Below are positions 49,386-60,757 of a stretch of 64,000 nt of DNA, in pieces. Numbering within the stretch: the stretch's first letter is position 1; each line of letters starts with the position of its first letter. Both the position numbers and the translations under genes were made by a program. Under the pieces are notes generated by a model that saw only the letters and a list, made by a program, of their open reading frames with translations, was not told where the DNA came from and made no database searches. Origin of the DNA: Sisyra terminalis (Eukaryota; Arthropoda; Insecta; Neuroptera; Sisyridae); contig OY292279.1 in assembly GCA_958496175.1 (NCBI GenBank), positions 17,174,001-17,238,000 on the forward strand, read 5' to 3'.

Positions 49386-49559
49386 TGGAATAGTTTTAAA
49401 CATTATAAGATTTACCGACAACACTGTATTTTTGATCGAATTGGAAGAGCAGCTCCAAAAAAATGCCCAAACAAGAAAATGGCTAAATAGGTTTGGAAGT
49501 TTACACCGCAATATCAAAATTACGATATTCAGTAGAAATCCACAAGAAACAGTTATCTA
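49386..49559 (+). pseudogene. LINE reverse-transcriptase palm relic with a mutated active site
   Basis: The frame reads NGIVLNIIRFTDNTVFLIEL then EEQLQKNAQTRKWLNRFG. This corresponds to 'iRyADDt.ii..s.edLq' of LINE polymerases. The catalytic YADD is FTDN here, so the second Asp is lost. The fragment ends at a stop after about 58 codons. Confidence 0.7.
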
Positions 49560-50025
49560 GACCACATAAAACAAATTAGAAGAACAATCGAAATAATTAG
49601 GACAGATTTGCTTATTAGGAGAGGGTTTTTAAGCTATCCAGAACTATTAGTAGCAACGTGGAATTCGATTGAACCCCTGTTAAGAACCATTGTTCTAAAA
49701 AATCATCGCATTTTTCAAAGTTGTTGTTCAGTTATTTCCCGAAGATCCCTAAATTTTAAATCATTTCTTGAAAATAACTAATTATCTTTTAATAAAGTGA
49801 TAAAAATTCCTATTGGAATTGGGAATTTCTCGTCAAATCTAGAACCAACTCTATTACGGTATACAATTTGAAAGAATTTAAGTTTGGTAAAGTAAATTCC
49901 GTAAAGAATTCATGCTATTTATAGAACCACGAAAATTTCTAAAGAATAATGATAATAGTATAAAAATAACATTGATTTTGAGAAGCGGAATAATTAAAAA
50001 TGAGCACATATCGTAGAGCATAGAG

Positions 50026-50181
50026 CAGGGTTTCTTAACCTGTGATCCGTGAACCCCGGGGATTTGCAGACTTATTTTTCATCTCATTTTTTATGATTTT
50101 TTTTAAATTTGTATTTATAGCATTAAAATTAATGATTTTTTTTATAGAAGTCCGTGAACTGAAAAAGGTTAAGAAACGCTG
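50026..50181. mobile_element. hAT-type MITE with 8-bp target duplication
   Basis: The left end CAGGGTTTCTTAACCT pairs with the right end AGGTTAAGAAACGCTG. Flanks GCATAGAG (50018-50025) and GTATAGAG (50182-50189) agree at 7 of 8 positions. Terminal CAG...CTG with an 8-bp duplication marks it as hAT-derived. The element is 156 bp and non-coding. Confidence 0.85.
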
Positions 50182-51718
50182 GTATAGAGTACAGACTTAT
50201 TAATCTGTTATTCATTTTGTGGGAACTATTTAGAAAACTCTTACCAAAAAATACAGTCAATCCTTAGCGAAAATGGTCCATATCGTACCATAAGTTTGGT
50301 TTTAAGCATCGACACTATACAATTGAATAAGTACCACTGGGTGGCAAATACTAAACTGGAAAGTAAAAACTACAACCCTCTCCTTTTTCCTTAATAGCTA
50401 CTTTTGTAATTTAGCAATAATTTTTAGTTTGTATCTATTATTAAATTTTTACTTATTTATATTGACGGGTTCGTTGGATTTGTGTTTTAAGTCATCAATA
50501 ATTTGTTTTTCAAAACTGTTCTGTTCTGTACTGAACTAAACTGTTGACTTGTGAATGCCAACCGCCTTATATACAATTTTAGCCTGAGTCTGGAAACTTC
50601 TCAAAAATCCATATATGTTCTTCTTCCTCTCATAGAATATGTTTGAATTTGTTTTATCCCATTCCATTTTCATTGTAAAAATTTTTAAATTTCATAAGTT
50701 AGCAACACTTTTTTTTTAAATTTAAACGGTATAAGCTAATCGAAGAATATTTTCTCTACTCAAGAAGTTACAGAAACTATATTTAAAATAGTTATAACTT
50801 TTGTTGGAAAATTGAATTTTAACGCTTATTAATTAATAATGCGGGATATTCTGAACTTTGGAGTATCTCAAAATAAAATAGACTTTTCCAGGAAGTGAGA
50901 AATGCATAAAGTAATAGTTAGTTTCCGGCAACATTTATATATAAACACTAGCTGATCCCCGCGACTTCGTCTGCGTAACGTAGGTGTAGATAATATTTTC
51001 TTTTTAAATTTGCTATTTGTAGTGGTATATGAAAATTATTATTTTTCTTATTTCTTTTACGAAAACCATAATCATACTTAAAAACAATATTTTGTCAACT
51101 TTAAAAATACACATTTAATAAACTGTTACTTAGAATAAAATAGTTGTATAAAATGATCAATTAATTTTAAAAAACTAATTATAAATATCTACAAAGTACC
51201 TAAAATAACCGTATACCTACGGTAGATATACCTACCGTGAATCAATTAATCCGTAAATCAATCAGCATCTATACATAAATAAAAACTATCGTTAAGTTCC
51301 ATAAAGTCAGTCATAATTATGACTTAAAACAGTCAAAAGTTATCAAAACACTTGCCTAGATATTTAGAATAGTAGTAAAAATCACATTTCATTGTCTCGA
51401 CTCTCGAATGAACCCTTTTCTCGAAACTATTTTACTACTGCAATGTACTAAGCTACCGCGAAATTAAAATTTGTTCAATCGCACCAAACACAGTTCCTCC
51501 ATAATCAAGTATAACCATTGTGTATCTATGCAATTATTATTAAAATATCTGAATTTCAACTATATAATTAAACCATTTCCTTTTAGTTCGCTGAATTGCT
51601 CGCTACTCGATATTCGCTCAATAATCTATTTATTTGTGAATACATATTTCGGATTTTTAGGTTTACAATATGTGAAAGCCAAAAAACTTAATGCTCACTT
51701 ATGAACTTTACCTTTTTC

Positions 51719-51720
<2 letters not shown>

Positions 51721-51759
<39 letters not shown>
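51721..51759. repeat. (AT)n microsatellite
   Basis: About 19 AT dinucleotides inside the Helitron. Confidence 0.95.
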
Positions 51760-51764
<5 letters not shown>

Positions 51765-52883
51765 GTATAAATTTTTAAGCAGATCCTACGTTTTTGAATC
51801 TAATAATAAATCAACATTGTTTTATTTTAGGCGATGAAACGTTTCGTCTATTACGAAAATATTTTGATAATTAAATTTGAAATTTCGATTGTTTGATAGA
51901 CGTTATGCCGTACAAACTTTGCCACCATTTTTCACTTTTTAAGAGGAGGAACTATCAAAAACCCTTTCTAATTATATATCTGCATCGTATAAGAAAAACA
52001 TTTTCCAAATTTCATCGACACAAATATGCTTTTATTTGGAAAATACAATGTAAAACAAAAAAAATTATGACCTTTATTTTAATTATCATTACTAAAAAGC
52101 AATTCGATTTCGCACATTTAGACGTTGTACATACAAAATTGTTGGAAACAGATAGAAACCGTGGACGGAAATAAGAATATTTTATATATTTTCAATAACA
52201 ATATTTGATATTCAAATTTTTCTAAATACCGAAGAAAAGTTTTTTTTGAAGATTTTATATATTTATTGATGATAATGAAATATATGACAAAAAATTGCTC
52301 CCTTAATGTTTTTCAACAGAATAAATAATTGCTCCAGGTCACAATCATTGGTTCCTAAAAATTAGATTTTAAAAAGTTTGATTGTTGAAAAACAAACAAA
52401 AGATAAAAATTGCTTTGCTAGAATAAGTACTACATAAACTTTCATACTAATTTAGTGAAATAACGTTATTTAAAACGTTGTTATTAAAATGATATAACAA
52501 AAACATAAACTTATAATTAATTATTTATTTATTAATTATACTTATTAAATTCAAAATTTCGATTGTTGATTAACTTAACATTTTCTCATATAAACTTAGT
52601 CACCCCTTTTACTCTTTTAGGGTAGGAATTTTCAAAAAAAAATCTTATCAAATGTCTACTTCTTAAAAGAAATACATCGAATATTAAAATTTCATCAGTC
52701 AGAGGGATATATAAATACAGGATTTTATGTATGCACGGTTTTAAAAACGTATTTACTTAATGTTTTATTACTATTATTATTACTACTACTACTATTATTA
52801 TTTTTTGTTAATATTTCAATATTGAGTTACTCTAAAGGTCTATTTACAAAAATTTTATAAAAAAAAAAATAAAAAAAAAAGTT

Positions 52884-52955
52884 CACTGTAAGTTTCGAAC
52901 CCACGTCTTTATAATTAGGAGCATCAGAATGTTAGATACGTAAGCCATTACGCTA
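52884..52955 (-). repeat. tRNA-like sequence inside the Helitron
   Basis: On the minus strand TAGCGTAATGGCTTACG resembles an A box and GTGGGTTCGAAACT a B box, about 46 bp apart. Acceptor-stem pairing is poor and the variable part is not tRNA-like, so this is a pseudo-tRNA or SINE head rather than a working tRNA gene. Confidence 0.4.
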
Positions 52956-53418
52956 TTAACATCAACTATATGGTTTATGTATATAAAGGTTTATATTTCA
53001 AAGAGACAATTTTTAAACTTTAAATTGAATTTACTGAGTTTTTATCAGTTCAACTTAAAATATTTTTACAGATTATTTTCAATCTTTTAATTACCTTTCC
53101 AATGGTATATAACTCACCTGTCTAAAGTAAAAAATTCTGTTTTCATCCCTTGGGAATACCTTCCCTTAATATTTTTTTGGAATGATAAGTAGCCTATAGT
53201 ATGTGGGAAATTGTGTTGTATCTTAACTTCAAATTTCATCAAATTCGGTTGTTCCGTTCTTTAGTTAAATCGGGACACACAGACAGACAGACAGACAAAA
53301 ATTTTAAAAATGTTAAATTCGGAATAAGGGCCTCTTGAAACAAATATTTACCCTAAAATTGGGTTCAAAATCGAAATGTACAGACAGACGTAAGAATTTT
53401 ATATATTAGTATAGATAT

Positions 53419-53876
53419 TGTAACGTGACGTCTCAAAATTGTATTGAGAGGGCGTTTATTCGTTCTTTTAATTTCTTTTGGAAATAAATAATCACTTTCA
53501 CACTTAACAATCACTTTTTTAAAACACTTGTATACACTTTTTATTACACAATTATACTTGTCAAAACAATCACTTAAATGACAATAATCACTTTTAAATC
53601 GAAATCACTAATAATCGCTTTGTTGTAACGGAAATTCAAGATGAACAAGATGAACGATACAGAACTGTCAACTGGCTTGACTGAGCGCCTTACATACCCG
53701 CAACCCAACATTCTAGAATATACTCCAATATTTGCCAACGTTCCATCACCTACTAGATGTTTCCAGAACAATCTATATGTACATTCGCATTGGTGGGAAA
53801 GAGATAGAAGTTACGCAGCCAATCGTGTGCCGGCATGGCACAAAGAAAGAGACAGACTTTGTCCCTTTCTGTTACA
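53419..53876 (-). repeat. Solo LTR, copy 2, next to the Helitron 5' end
   Basis: It is TGTAAC...GTTACA-bounded and flanked by perfect 4-bp ATAT duplications (53415-53418, 53877-53880). In the minus orientation it shares GTTGGGTTGCGG(G)TAT and other blocks with the LTR at 45391-45785. A heat-shock-element core TTCTAGAA (53711-53718) lies just upstream of the promoter region, with a second core, TTCCAGAA, near 53761-53768. The 80-codon plus-strand frame inside it is incidental. Confidence 0.85.
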
Positions 53877-53880
53877 ATAT

Positions 53881-56121
53881 TAAATTATTGTTTGTTTAAA
53901 AAGATACTATGAAGGAAAGACTCTTAAAACAAAATCGGTGTCATTTGCTTAAAATACAACTCTTCGTGCTTATTTTCATGCTATTCAAAACTTATGCATA
54001 CTATATTCAGTACTGTTACATTAAATTCTGAGACTTATTTATACAATTGGTTTTTCTATTTAATAAAAAGTTTCTCATTCTAAACCATATTACATATCAA
54101 GTGCTAAATCGTGCTGTCTTTGTATCAAGTTCACTTCGTCCTCTAAATAATGACCATTGAAACTTTATTAATTACGGACCAATAATTATTCATTTATTCG
54201 CTCTACGCTTTAAAGTAGCCGAAAAACAAATGCTCTCTATTAAATTAGACTATTGCTGTTGGTCTAATTGCAAGTCATTGTCTTTGGGAACATAGAGTTA
54301 TTACTGCAATTAGAGATATTTCATTTAGAAGACCAAAAAAATGTTGCATCAATAAATGACCTATCCAATCAATTTTCATTTCTTTTTGGTTTAAACAGTT
54401 TAGTAAGGGAAAGATTCTGCAAAATTCTATGCCAAACTTTATGGATTCTTATGATCATGAATCATTTGGAATCTTAATTCTTAAGATGATTTACGCACCA
54501 AAGAGTGTTTTTAATGATTTTTTTTGAAAAGCAGATTGGAATTTCATTTTTAATCTAAAAGAGATTGCAAACTGCAAAGTGTTTTTGTATATTTTACTGA
54601 ATTTGACTAAAAAAATTGTTTTGTAAAATGATTAAATTATGTGTCATACTATATATTTAGTATTACCAGTAGGAACATTGTGTTATTTCATGTAATACAT
54701 TGGCATACATATGTCTAGCCGTATGTCCGCATGTACACATGTATAAGATATAATATATTATGGTGGTATTTGAGAGAAATTATTGAATATTGCACGTGAT
54801 CTGCTTACACGTGTTATCATAGGTCAACTCATAAACATTCATCATTGATACGTGTGGTTCTGTGGTATCTCTAATGTACAACAATACAATTGTAAATTAC
54901 ATTGAATATGTGTCTGCAAATGTAAACTTGTAATACCACTTGTATTGATGGATAGAAAATCCATAGAAAATTAGTAAAAAAAAAATCGAAAAGTTTTTTT
55001 AAGAAATATAAAGTATAAAACCAAACAAAAAGCTCTATTTTGAACCAATTGAACCCTGGATGTGTAAATCTATCGTTACCTCGATAATTTATGGTAAACC
55101 AATGTACACATACACTAGTTTAAAAGTATAAAGGAAGAATGCCATTTTTTTTTTGAACTAGAAACGTATAACTTACAAACTATTGGTTTAATATAGAAAT
55201 TTAATTTTTAAATTTTACAAGAACTCTTTAAAAATACCTCGTATTTCATATAGAAATAGGTGTACGAAATTTTATTTTCTTTACTTAGTTAGTTTCAACC
55301 GTCATAGAACTCACTATTTTTCCAAATTTCACATTATAGTACCAATAGTACCTACTCAAAGATCCCCTAGTCAAATTATTATTTCATTTTTAGCTAGTAC
55401 GAGAGTCGTTAAAAGATTTCAAAGTAGTTTTAGTATTTATGAACTACTAAAGAGGCTTTTCTTTATTGTTTTTTTTTTTATAAAATAATATATTTGTTCA
55501 CTTTAAAACTTGAATCAGCCATCAGAATGAAAATGGATTAGAGACGTGGTTTCCATCTAGGTTGAAATCTATTAAGCAAAAAGCACTAGGTTCTTAAAAT
55601 ACACGACATCTATTTTACCGACATTGTTAAAATTTTCTTTTTTGCTACGGCTTGTAGTACTTAGCCAATAAAATTTTGGGATTTAAGGAACTTATATTAA
55701 AGTAGACTCATTTAAAAATAATTTGGGAATTAAATTTTATTTTATGGCTTAAAAAGAATCATTTCTAAGTTATTTAAGTTTACGTTCCAAGATTTACAAC
55801 AGGTACCAGATTTAATTTGTAATTTTTTGCAAACTTTTGGACACAAATTGATATTTATAGCTTCATAGTTTAAGAATTAGTAGACGAGGAATATCGAAAT
55901 TATGCTTTATTTATAATTTAATTAAAAAATGGCAACGATGAAAGAATATAAATCCTTTGTAATATTTGACCCCATTATTTAGACGATCTAAATGTTTATT
56001 GTTGCATATTCAAAATGGAAACAGAAAATTGCCATCGATCTTAAATAATTAATTCCCAAACAATAAAACTAATACCATTGTTATTCCATATTCCAAAAAC
56101 TATTCGTTTGCTCTATAATTC
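53881..56121. other. AT-rich intergenic DNA, nothing recognised
   Basis: One 69-codon frame at 54268-54477 has no family signature. No transposon ends were seen. Confidence 0.35.
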
Positions 56122-56129
56122 AAAATTTT

Positions 56130-56363
56130 GGCTCATGTCATCTTTAGAACCAACAAATATGGCAACATTGCATTTTCTACGTTTTTGTTTATTCTATTCG
56201 TCATTTTTTTTATTTATTTAATTACAATATTGTTTAATATGGTTTAATTTTCTCCTTTGTGGCTTACTTTTCATTATGGACCGATTTATTCACGAATAAA
56301 ATTAAAAACAATGTAGAAAATGCAACGTTGCCAGATTTGATAGTTCTAAAAGACGCATGAGCC
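56130..56363. mobile_element. TGGCAACG-family MITE, copy 3, best preserved
   Basis: The 234-bp element has inverted repeats of about 75 bp (GGCTCATG outward, TGGCAACRTTGCATTTTCTA inward). It is flanked by AAAATTTT on both sides (56122-56129, 56364-56371). The matching 8-bp flanks agree with the A8 flanks of the 10.3-kb copy. Because AAAATTTT is itself palindromic, the exact boundary rests on comparison between copies. Confidence 0.85.
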
Positions 56364-56474
56364 AAAATTTTCAAGTAAAATTTCCCAAATTTGTGGAAAA
56401 AAATTAATTTATGTAAAATTGACGCTTAAAACCCTTAAAATTTGCTTTCGTTGTTTGGGCTAAAGGTAATGTAT

Positions 56475-56513
56475 AAAAAGGTATTCCATTCCTGCAATGC
56501 ATTATGGGAAATG
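56475..56513. repeat. Solo arm of the ATGGGAAATG MITE family
   Basis: AAAAAGGTATTCCATTCCTG then CAATGCATTATGGGAAATG is nearly identical to the left arm at 45799-45838; no opposite arm follows. Confidence 0.65.
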
Positions 56514-57317
56514 TCGATTTCAAATTCGAATTTTCCGAATTTCAAAAACCATTGAAACAAAGAAACTTTTAAAAAATTTGCCTCTAAAAATGATGCAATT
56601 TTTGACTGAAATGTGACAATAGTGCCTTTATGTTTTCAAAGAACATATTATTCGTGCAAATAATTTTATTTTTATACTTTTAATTTCAATATTTATTTTA
56701 TAAAGTTATCAAATATTTACCTTAACAAATAGAATACAATTAAATTAAATTGTATATAAATTATGAAGAAATATTATTATGTATTACGCGTTGTAGCAAC
56801 CAAAATACCGAATCATCAAAAGCTAAATATTTGAAAAAGGTGAGTTGAATTTGAATATTTTTTCCCATTTAACATTGAAAGGAAAATTAATAAATTCAAA
56901 ACTATGGAAAGAAAGAAATACCAATTCGAAAAATAATTCCACAAAATTTTTTAAAATTGTATATTCATAATACAAACTTTCAAAACACCTCCAATAAAGT
57001 TTTGAACATAATAGAGGATTGGTCCTTAAGTATGGAGTGTAAATTTTAAAAAACCGGAAAAAATCCGTTGAAGCAAGCAAAACCTAAAACGTTTTATGTC
57101 ATCTATGCCATATATTAAACCAATCTCGTTTCCAAAGAAAATTTTTGACCCAAAAAACATTTCTACTCCTTGAAACCAACCTTTCATATTGTCTGGCTCT
57201 TATAGGTTCTAGGAATTCAGGTTCATTCCCCCTTTTCTTCTTGTAATTTTTAATGAAACTATTTTCCATACAGTATATTATTTTCTTAACTTATTATGTC
57301 CATAGCTTTATAACTAA

Positions 57318-57449
57318 TATAGTCTTTAGCGACTCTAGGGTTAATGAAAATCCATAATCGATAAACAGTGAAAATTTGCTCGATATGAAGATTGAGTCCA
57401 ACACCTACCAGTTTTGGAGTGGTTACCTCGACCACTGGGCCTCCAGTAG
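57318..57449 (-). repeat. tRNA-derived SINE, copy 4
   Basis: On the minus strand: A box region AGGCCCAGTGGTCGAGGT, then TGGTAGGTGTTGGACTC, and a tail ending TTAACCCTAGAGTCGCTAAA. The tail matches the copies at 28.0 and 63.4 kb. Confidence 0.8.
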
Positions 57450-57935
57450 ACTTGTATATTATTATCAGTGTATGAAATATTCATAGCCAAATTTAAAGCC
57501 AACTTCCTTTTTCAAAACTCAATGCAAAACCATTGCAAATACTTCAAATTCTATAACCACAAATGTTACATCTTTAACTATGTTATTTTACTATGTCAAT
57601 CAATATAATAATGGGCAAACATATCAGGCAAATGTTTATCGGCAAAGACAGAGAACAAAGAATGTAAACACATACGTGTGAGTGAAAACCATATACAATC
57701 ATCACTGACTCAACTGAGTGTTGTCGTTTGTTTCAACTGTTATTTTAATTTCAATCAATTGACAATTTTTGTCAATTTTAGCTGTGAATATTTCTCAGGT
57801 AACTACTAGTAATTTATAATAAAAAATTATAATATTTACCATACATATCTAGTATAACGACATATGATTTACATATACGTATATAAAAATATACCTTAGC
57901 TTAGCATTTTCCAGTTTCTTTTAGTTTTTCAACAT

Positions 57936-57941
57936 TTTATT
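57936..57941 (-). promoter_or_regulatory. Poly(A) signal of the Ser/Thr/Asn-rich protein gene
   Basis: AATAAA on the minus strand, about 55 bp after the stop codon. Confidence 0.5.
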
Positions 57942-57994
57942 TTACTTCTCCTTTCTTTTAATTAAGTAAATCAAAATCCATGAAAAAAAAAATA

Positions 57995-59282
57995 TTAATT
58001 TTGATTCTTCTTGTCAACACTATCATCATTGTCATCATTATCATTATCATCTTCCATAGTTAAAAAGTAGTTGCTAATAATTGAAATGGTTGGTTTCTTC
58101 CAATCTGATAACATAGATATGGGAATATCTAAAGGATCAGTTGGTTGGTTAAAAGGATTCGTGAAAATTGGTGGAGTATCATTTTCATCTTCATCTGAAT
58201 AGATAATCGTAGTAATAACAAATGTCCAAGGTGCCAAAGAGGATGCATGTGTGGTAGTCGGAACTATAGCTGGAACAGTATCTGAATTGTTTGGACAACT
58301 AGAATTGGTGTTATTTACTTTTGGAATTGTAGCAGTTACGGTATTAAATGGAACAGATGGTGTAGATGTCAAGGTAATTGGTAGTACTTTTGGTGTAGTA
58401 CTGGCAGAATTTGTTGAAGTTTCGGATTTGGTACGATTGATATTAGGAGGGACACTCTTAATAGTTATTGACGATGGATTAATGTGTACATCTGTTTTGT
58501 TTATAGTCGCATTGTTTGGATTAACTAGAACACTACTGGAATTCATTGGATTAGTAGAAGTAGTAGTATTTTTTCCTTTGGTTTTTTTCGATGGTAGAAT
58601 TGATGGATTAGATGAATTATGAACACTTGAAGTAGAATTTGCTGGTTTTAATGTAGTAGTTGGTAGAATAGAAGTATTCGAGTCTGTTAGATTATTGCTT
58701 TTGGTACTATTTATTGCTGAAGAAGACGTGGCTACAGTATTTGACGGTACAGTTGCTGAAGTCGGTGTTATTTGAAGAGATGAGCTATTTTGATTTCCGA
58801 TATCACTGGAGGAATTGGTTGAACCACAAGAACTAGAATTACTGTTAACTTGTGTAGAAGTATTAGCTCCACTCGATGGAACTGATAATGTTGGTTTTAT
58901 ATCTAAAGGTACAATACTATTTGTACTTGAACTAGCAGGAACATTTGATACTCCATCTGACGATATTGGAATTATATTTCCATTACCAACTTTGTTACCG
59001 TCTAGTGAAGAATTGTTAGTTGAATTCTGGATTACCATATTTTTATTCACATCCGAATCTTTTAAATCCGTTACTATTTTATTCAAGGCAACGTAGTCCT
59101 GGTTTGTTCCAGTCACATTCGATACTTCCACCTTAACACCATTTTTCTGGTTCTAAGAAAAAGCGAATTTCATAATAAAAAAGCGAAAAATAAGTAGTTT
59201 TACTCACCGAAATATTTATCGTAAAATCTCCAATTACTACAGATATTATAATGGATGCTAATCCAAAAAATTTGAGAAACAT
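57995..59282 (-). CDS. Secreted Ser/Thr/Asn-rich (mucin-like) protein, function unknown
   Basis: Two exons, 59208-59282 and 57995-59152, join in phase 0 across a 55-bp GT/AG intron and encode 410 residues. Residues 1-18 (MFLKFFGLASIIISVVIG) form a clear signal peptide, so the product is predicted to be secreted. Residues of about 60-320 are low-complexity, dominated by S, T, N and P with many N-x-S/T sequons, as in heavily O/N-glycosylated mucin-like proteins. A more ordered part follows (SDEDENDTPPIFTNPF, then LDIPISMLSDWKKP), and the tail is acidic (MEDDNDNDDNDD) before a lysine-containing end. No known domain was recognised. An in-frame ATG 42 bp upstream (59324) lies before the predicted transcription start, so the signal-peptide ATG was chosen. 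Roles in gut lining, saliva or cuticle are possible but unproven. Confidence 0.8.
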
Positions 59283-59324
59283 TTTACACCTCTTAAAAGA
59301 TTTGAGTTGAAGCCAACCGTGCAA

Positions 59325-59331
59325 TTTTATA
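59325..59331 (-). promoter_or_regulatory. TATA box for the Ser/Thr/Asn-rich protein gene
   Basis: TATAAAA on the minus strand, about 43 bp upstream of the chosen ATG. A TCA-type initiator would fall about 20-30 bp downstream, near 59306, leaving a very short 5' UTR. Confidence 0.5.
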
Positions 59332-59332
59332 A

Positions 59333-60090
59333 AATTTTCTCAATTTTTTTTAAAGACTTAAGTAGACAAAACACAAATATATGTTTCAAGTAATAATAAA
59401 ATATAAATATTATTTTTATAAATGTTTAATAAACAAAAATGTTTGTAATCAGTGGACACATATTGGTATAAGTATATAGTAGCGTTGCAATTCATGGAAA
59501 TTGTAAAAAATAATCATTATATTCATTGAAAGGAAAATAAATTAACCTATTACCATTCACAATTCAAAAGCACCCCAGAGAATCGAGCAGAAATATTTAA
59601 AGGATGATGGCTGAGAGTGGATAGGATTCTGTATCTCCCGATATTTTCATATTTCTTCTGCGAAGCAAACTTCTTCAGTGGACAACCACATTCCGTGATG
59701 GGTCACAAAGTATTCTTGAAATGATTCCAATATGTAGATGACATTGGATTTTTTTTCTTTTTGGGTCAATTCTCTTCTTTGCTTATCTTTCTTTTTTAAG
59801 ATTCCTTTTTATATTTTGTTTCTATACTATCCAATATGTTTTCTGTTAATCCAAAAAGAGATGCAAGTCGGTAGATCTCTGATTTTTAAAGGTCCGGTAT
59901 TCTATTTTTATTACTCTAAAAATATCCCTTTAGTTAGATATCTTGTACTATAGTGATTATACCAAGGCAAGGTACACAAAATGGTCCAACTGAAAGGGTT
60001 ACCAAAGATGCCTAAGAATTAATCCAATAAAAAAGTTTACTCGGCAGACGAAATACGTAAAATGAGATCCAAAATAAAGATTTGGATTTG
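59333..60090. other. Intergenic DNA, nothing recognised
   Basis: Separates the two secreted-protein genes. A 71-codon F/L/Y-rich frame at 59738-59953 has no family signature. Confidence 0.35.
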
Positions 60091-60094
60091 TTTA

Positions 60095-60190
60095 TGCATT
60101 CAGTTTACGTAAAGTCATCAAATACGCTGACGATTTGAACCTGTCGGTGGATACGAGAAGTAATTACCAATGGACTGTAAAACTATAAAA
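60095..60190 (+). pseudogene. Possible LINE reverse-transcriptase relic (YADD)
   Basis: A short frame reads LRKVIKYADDLNLSVDTRSN, with the YADD catalytic motif in a plausible LINE context. The flanks (60000-60480) are too decayed for a confident family call. Confidence 0.45.
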
Positions 60191-60757
60191 TAGATACACC
60201 TGCAGAAATGAGAAAATTGAAGAGGCTAATTAGTGACTAAAACGCTATATGTGGAATTTTGTAATATATGAATCGGATTCCTGAACTCTCAAGAAACAAA
60301 AAAAGAAGTATCTATACAATTTTGAAACGTGGTTCTAGAATATAACGAAGAAAGCCAAATAGACGAATCAAATTACAAATTTAGAATTATTGACGATATT
60401 CAATAAAAAAGCACGATAATCAGAGTATAGGTCAACTGAATGGAGCTCAGGAAAACTAGAATCACCTGAAGACAAAATGAGGAAAACTCAGTAGAATCCT
60501 GGATCTATTAAAAAAAGGAATTACCACACAAATTTGAAAGATTTTTCGTTGGACAAACCTTCCTAATGATATTTGAAAGATCTGGAGCAGCACATCTTGT
60601 TCTGGTATATCATTCCTAAAGGAAATAGAAGGGACTTATATTTCGAAGATCTTTTTTTATAAAAATGTATTGATTACTTTTGATTACATAATAATTCATA
60701 TTTTGCATTAACATTTTGACATTATCTCATCATTTTTTTTTTGGATCTGTAATATTT

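Larger units (their letters stand above)
50948..53415 (-). mobile_element. Non-autonomous Helitron, both ends present
   Basis: On the minus strand the element begins A|TCTATACTAATATATAAAAT (TC start at 53415-53414) and ends GCAGACGAAGTCGCGGGGAT followed by CAGCTAG|T at 50948. This is a CTRR terminus after a short GC hairpin (GAC-GAA-GTC), inserted between A and T. The 2468-bp interior has no Rep/helicase frame. It contains two copies of a module starting AAATTTCGATTGTT (51880 and 52553), also found in the Helitron at 22.8-23.9 kb, plus (AT)n at 51721-51759 and (CAGA)n near 53280-53297. Confidence 0.8.

Noticed and set aside
52884..52955. A true tRNA gene
   Set aside because: A- and B-box-like motifs are present, but acceptor-stem pairing and a plausible anticodon arm are missing.
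53641..53883. 80-codon plus-strand frame
   Set aside because: Lies inside the solo LTR on the antisense strand.
58251..59096. Plus-strand frames of 123 and 93 codons
   Set aside because: Antisense shadows of the Ser/Thr/Asn-rich gene, caused by its repetitive codons.
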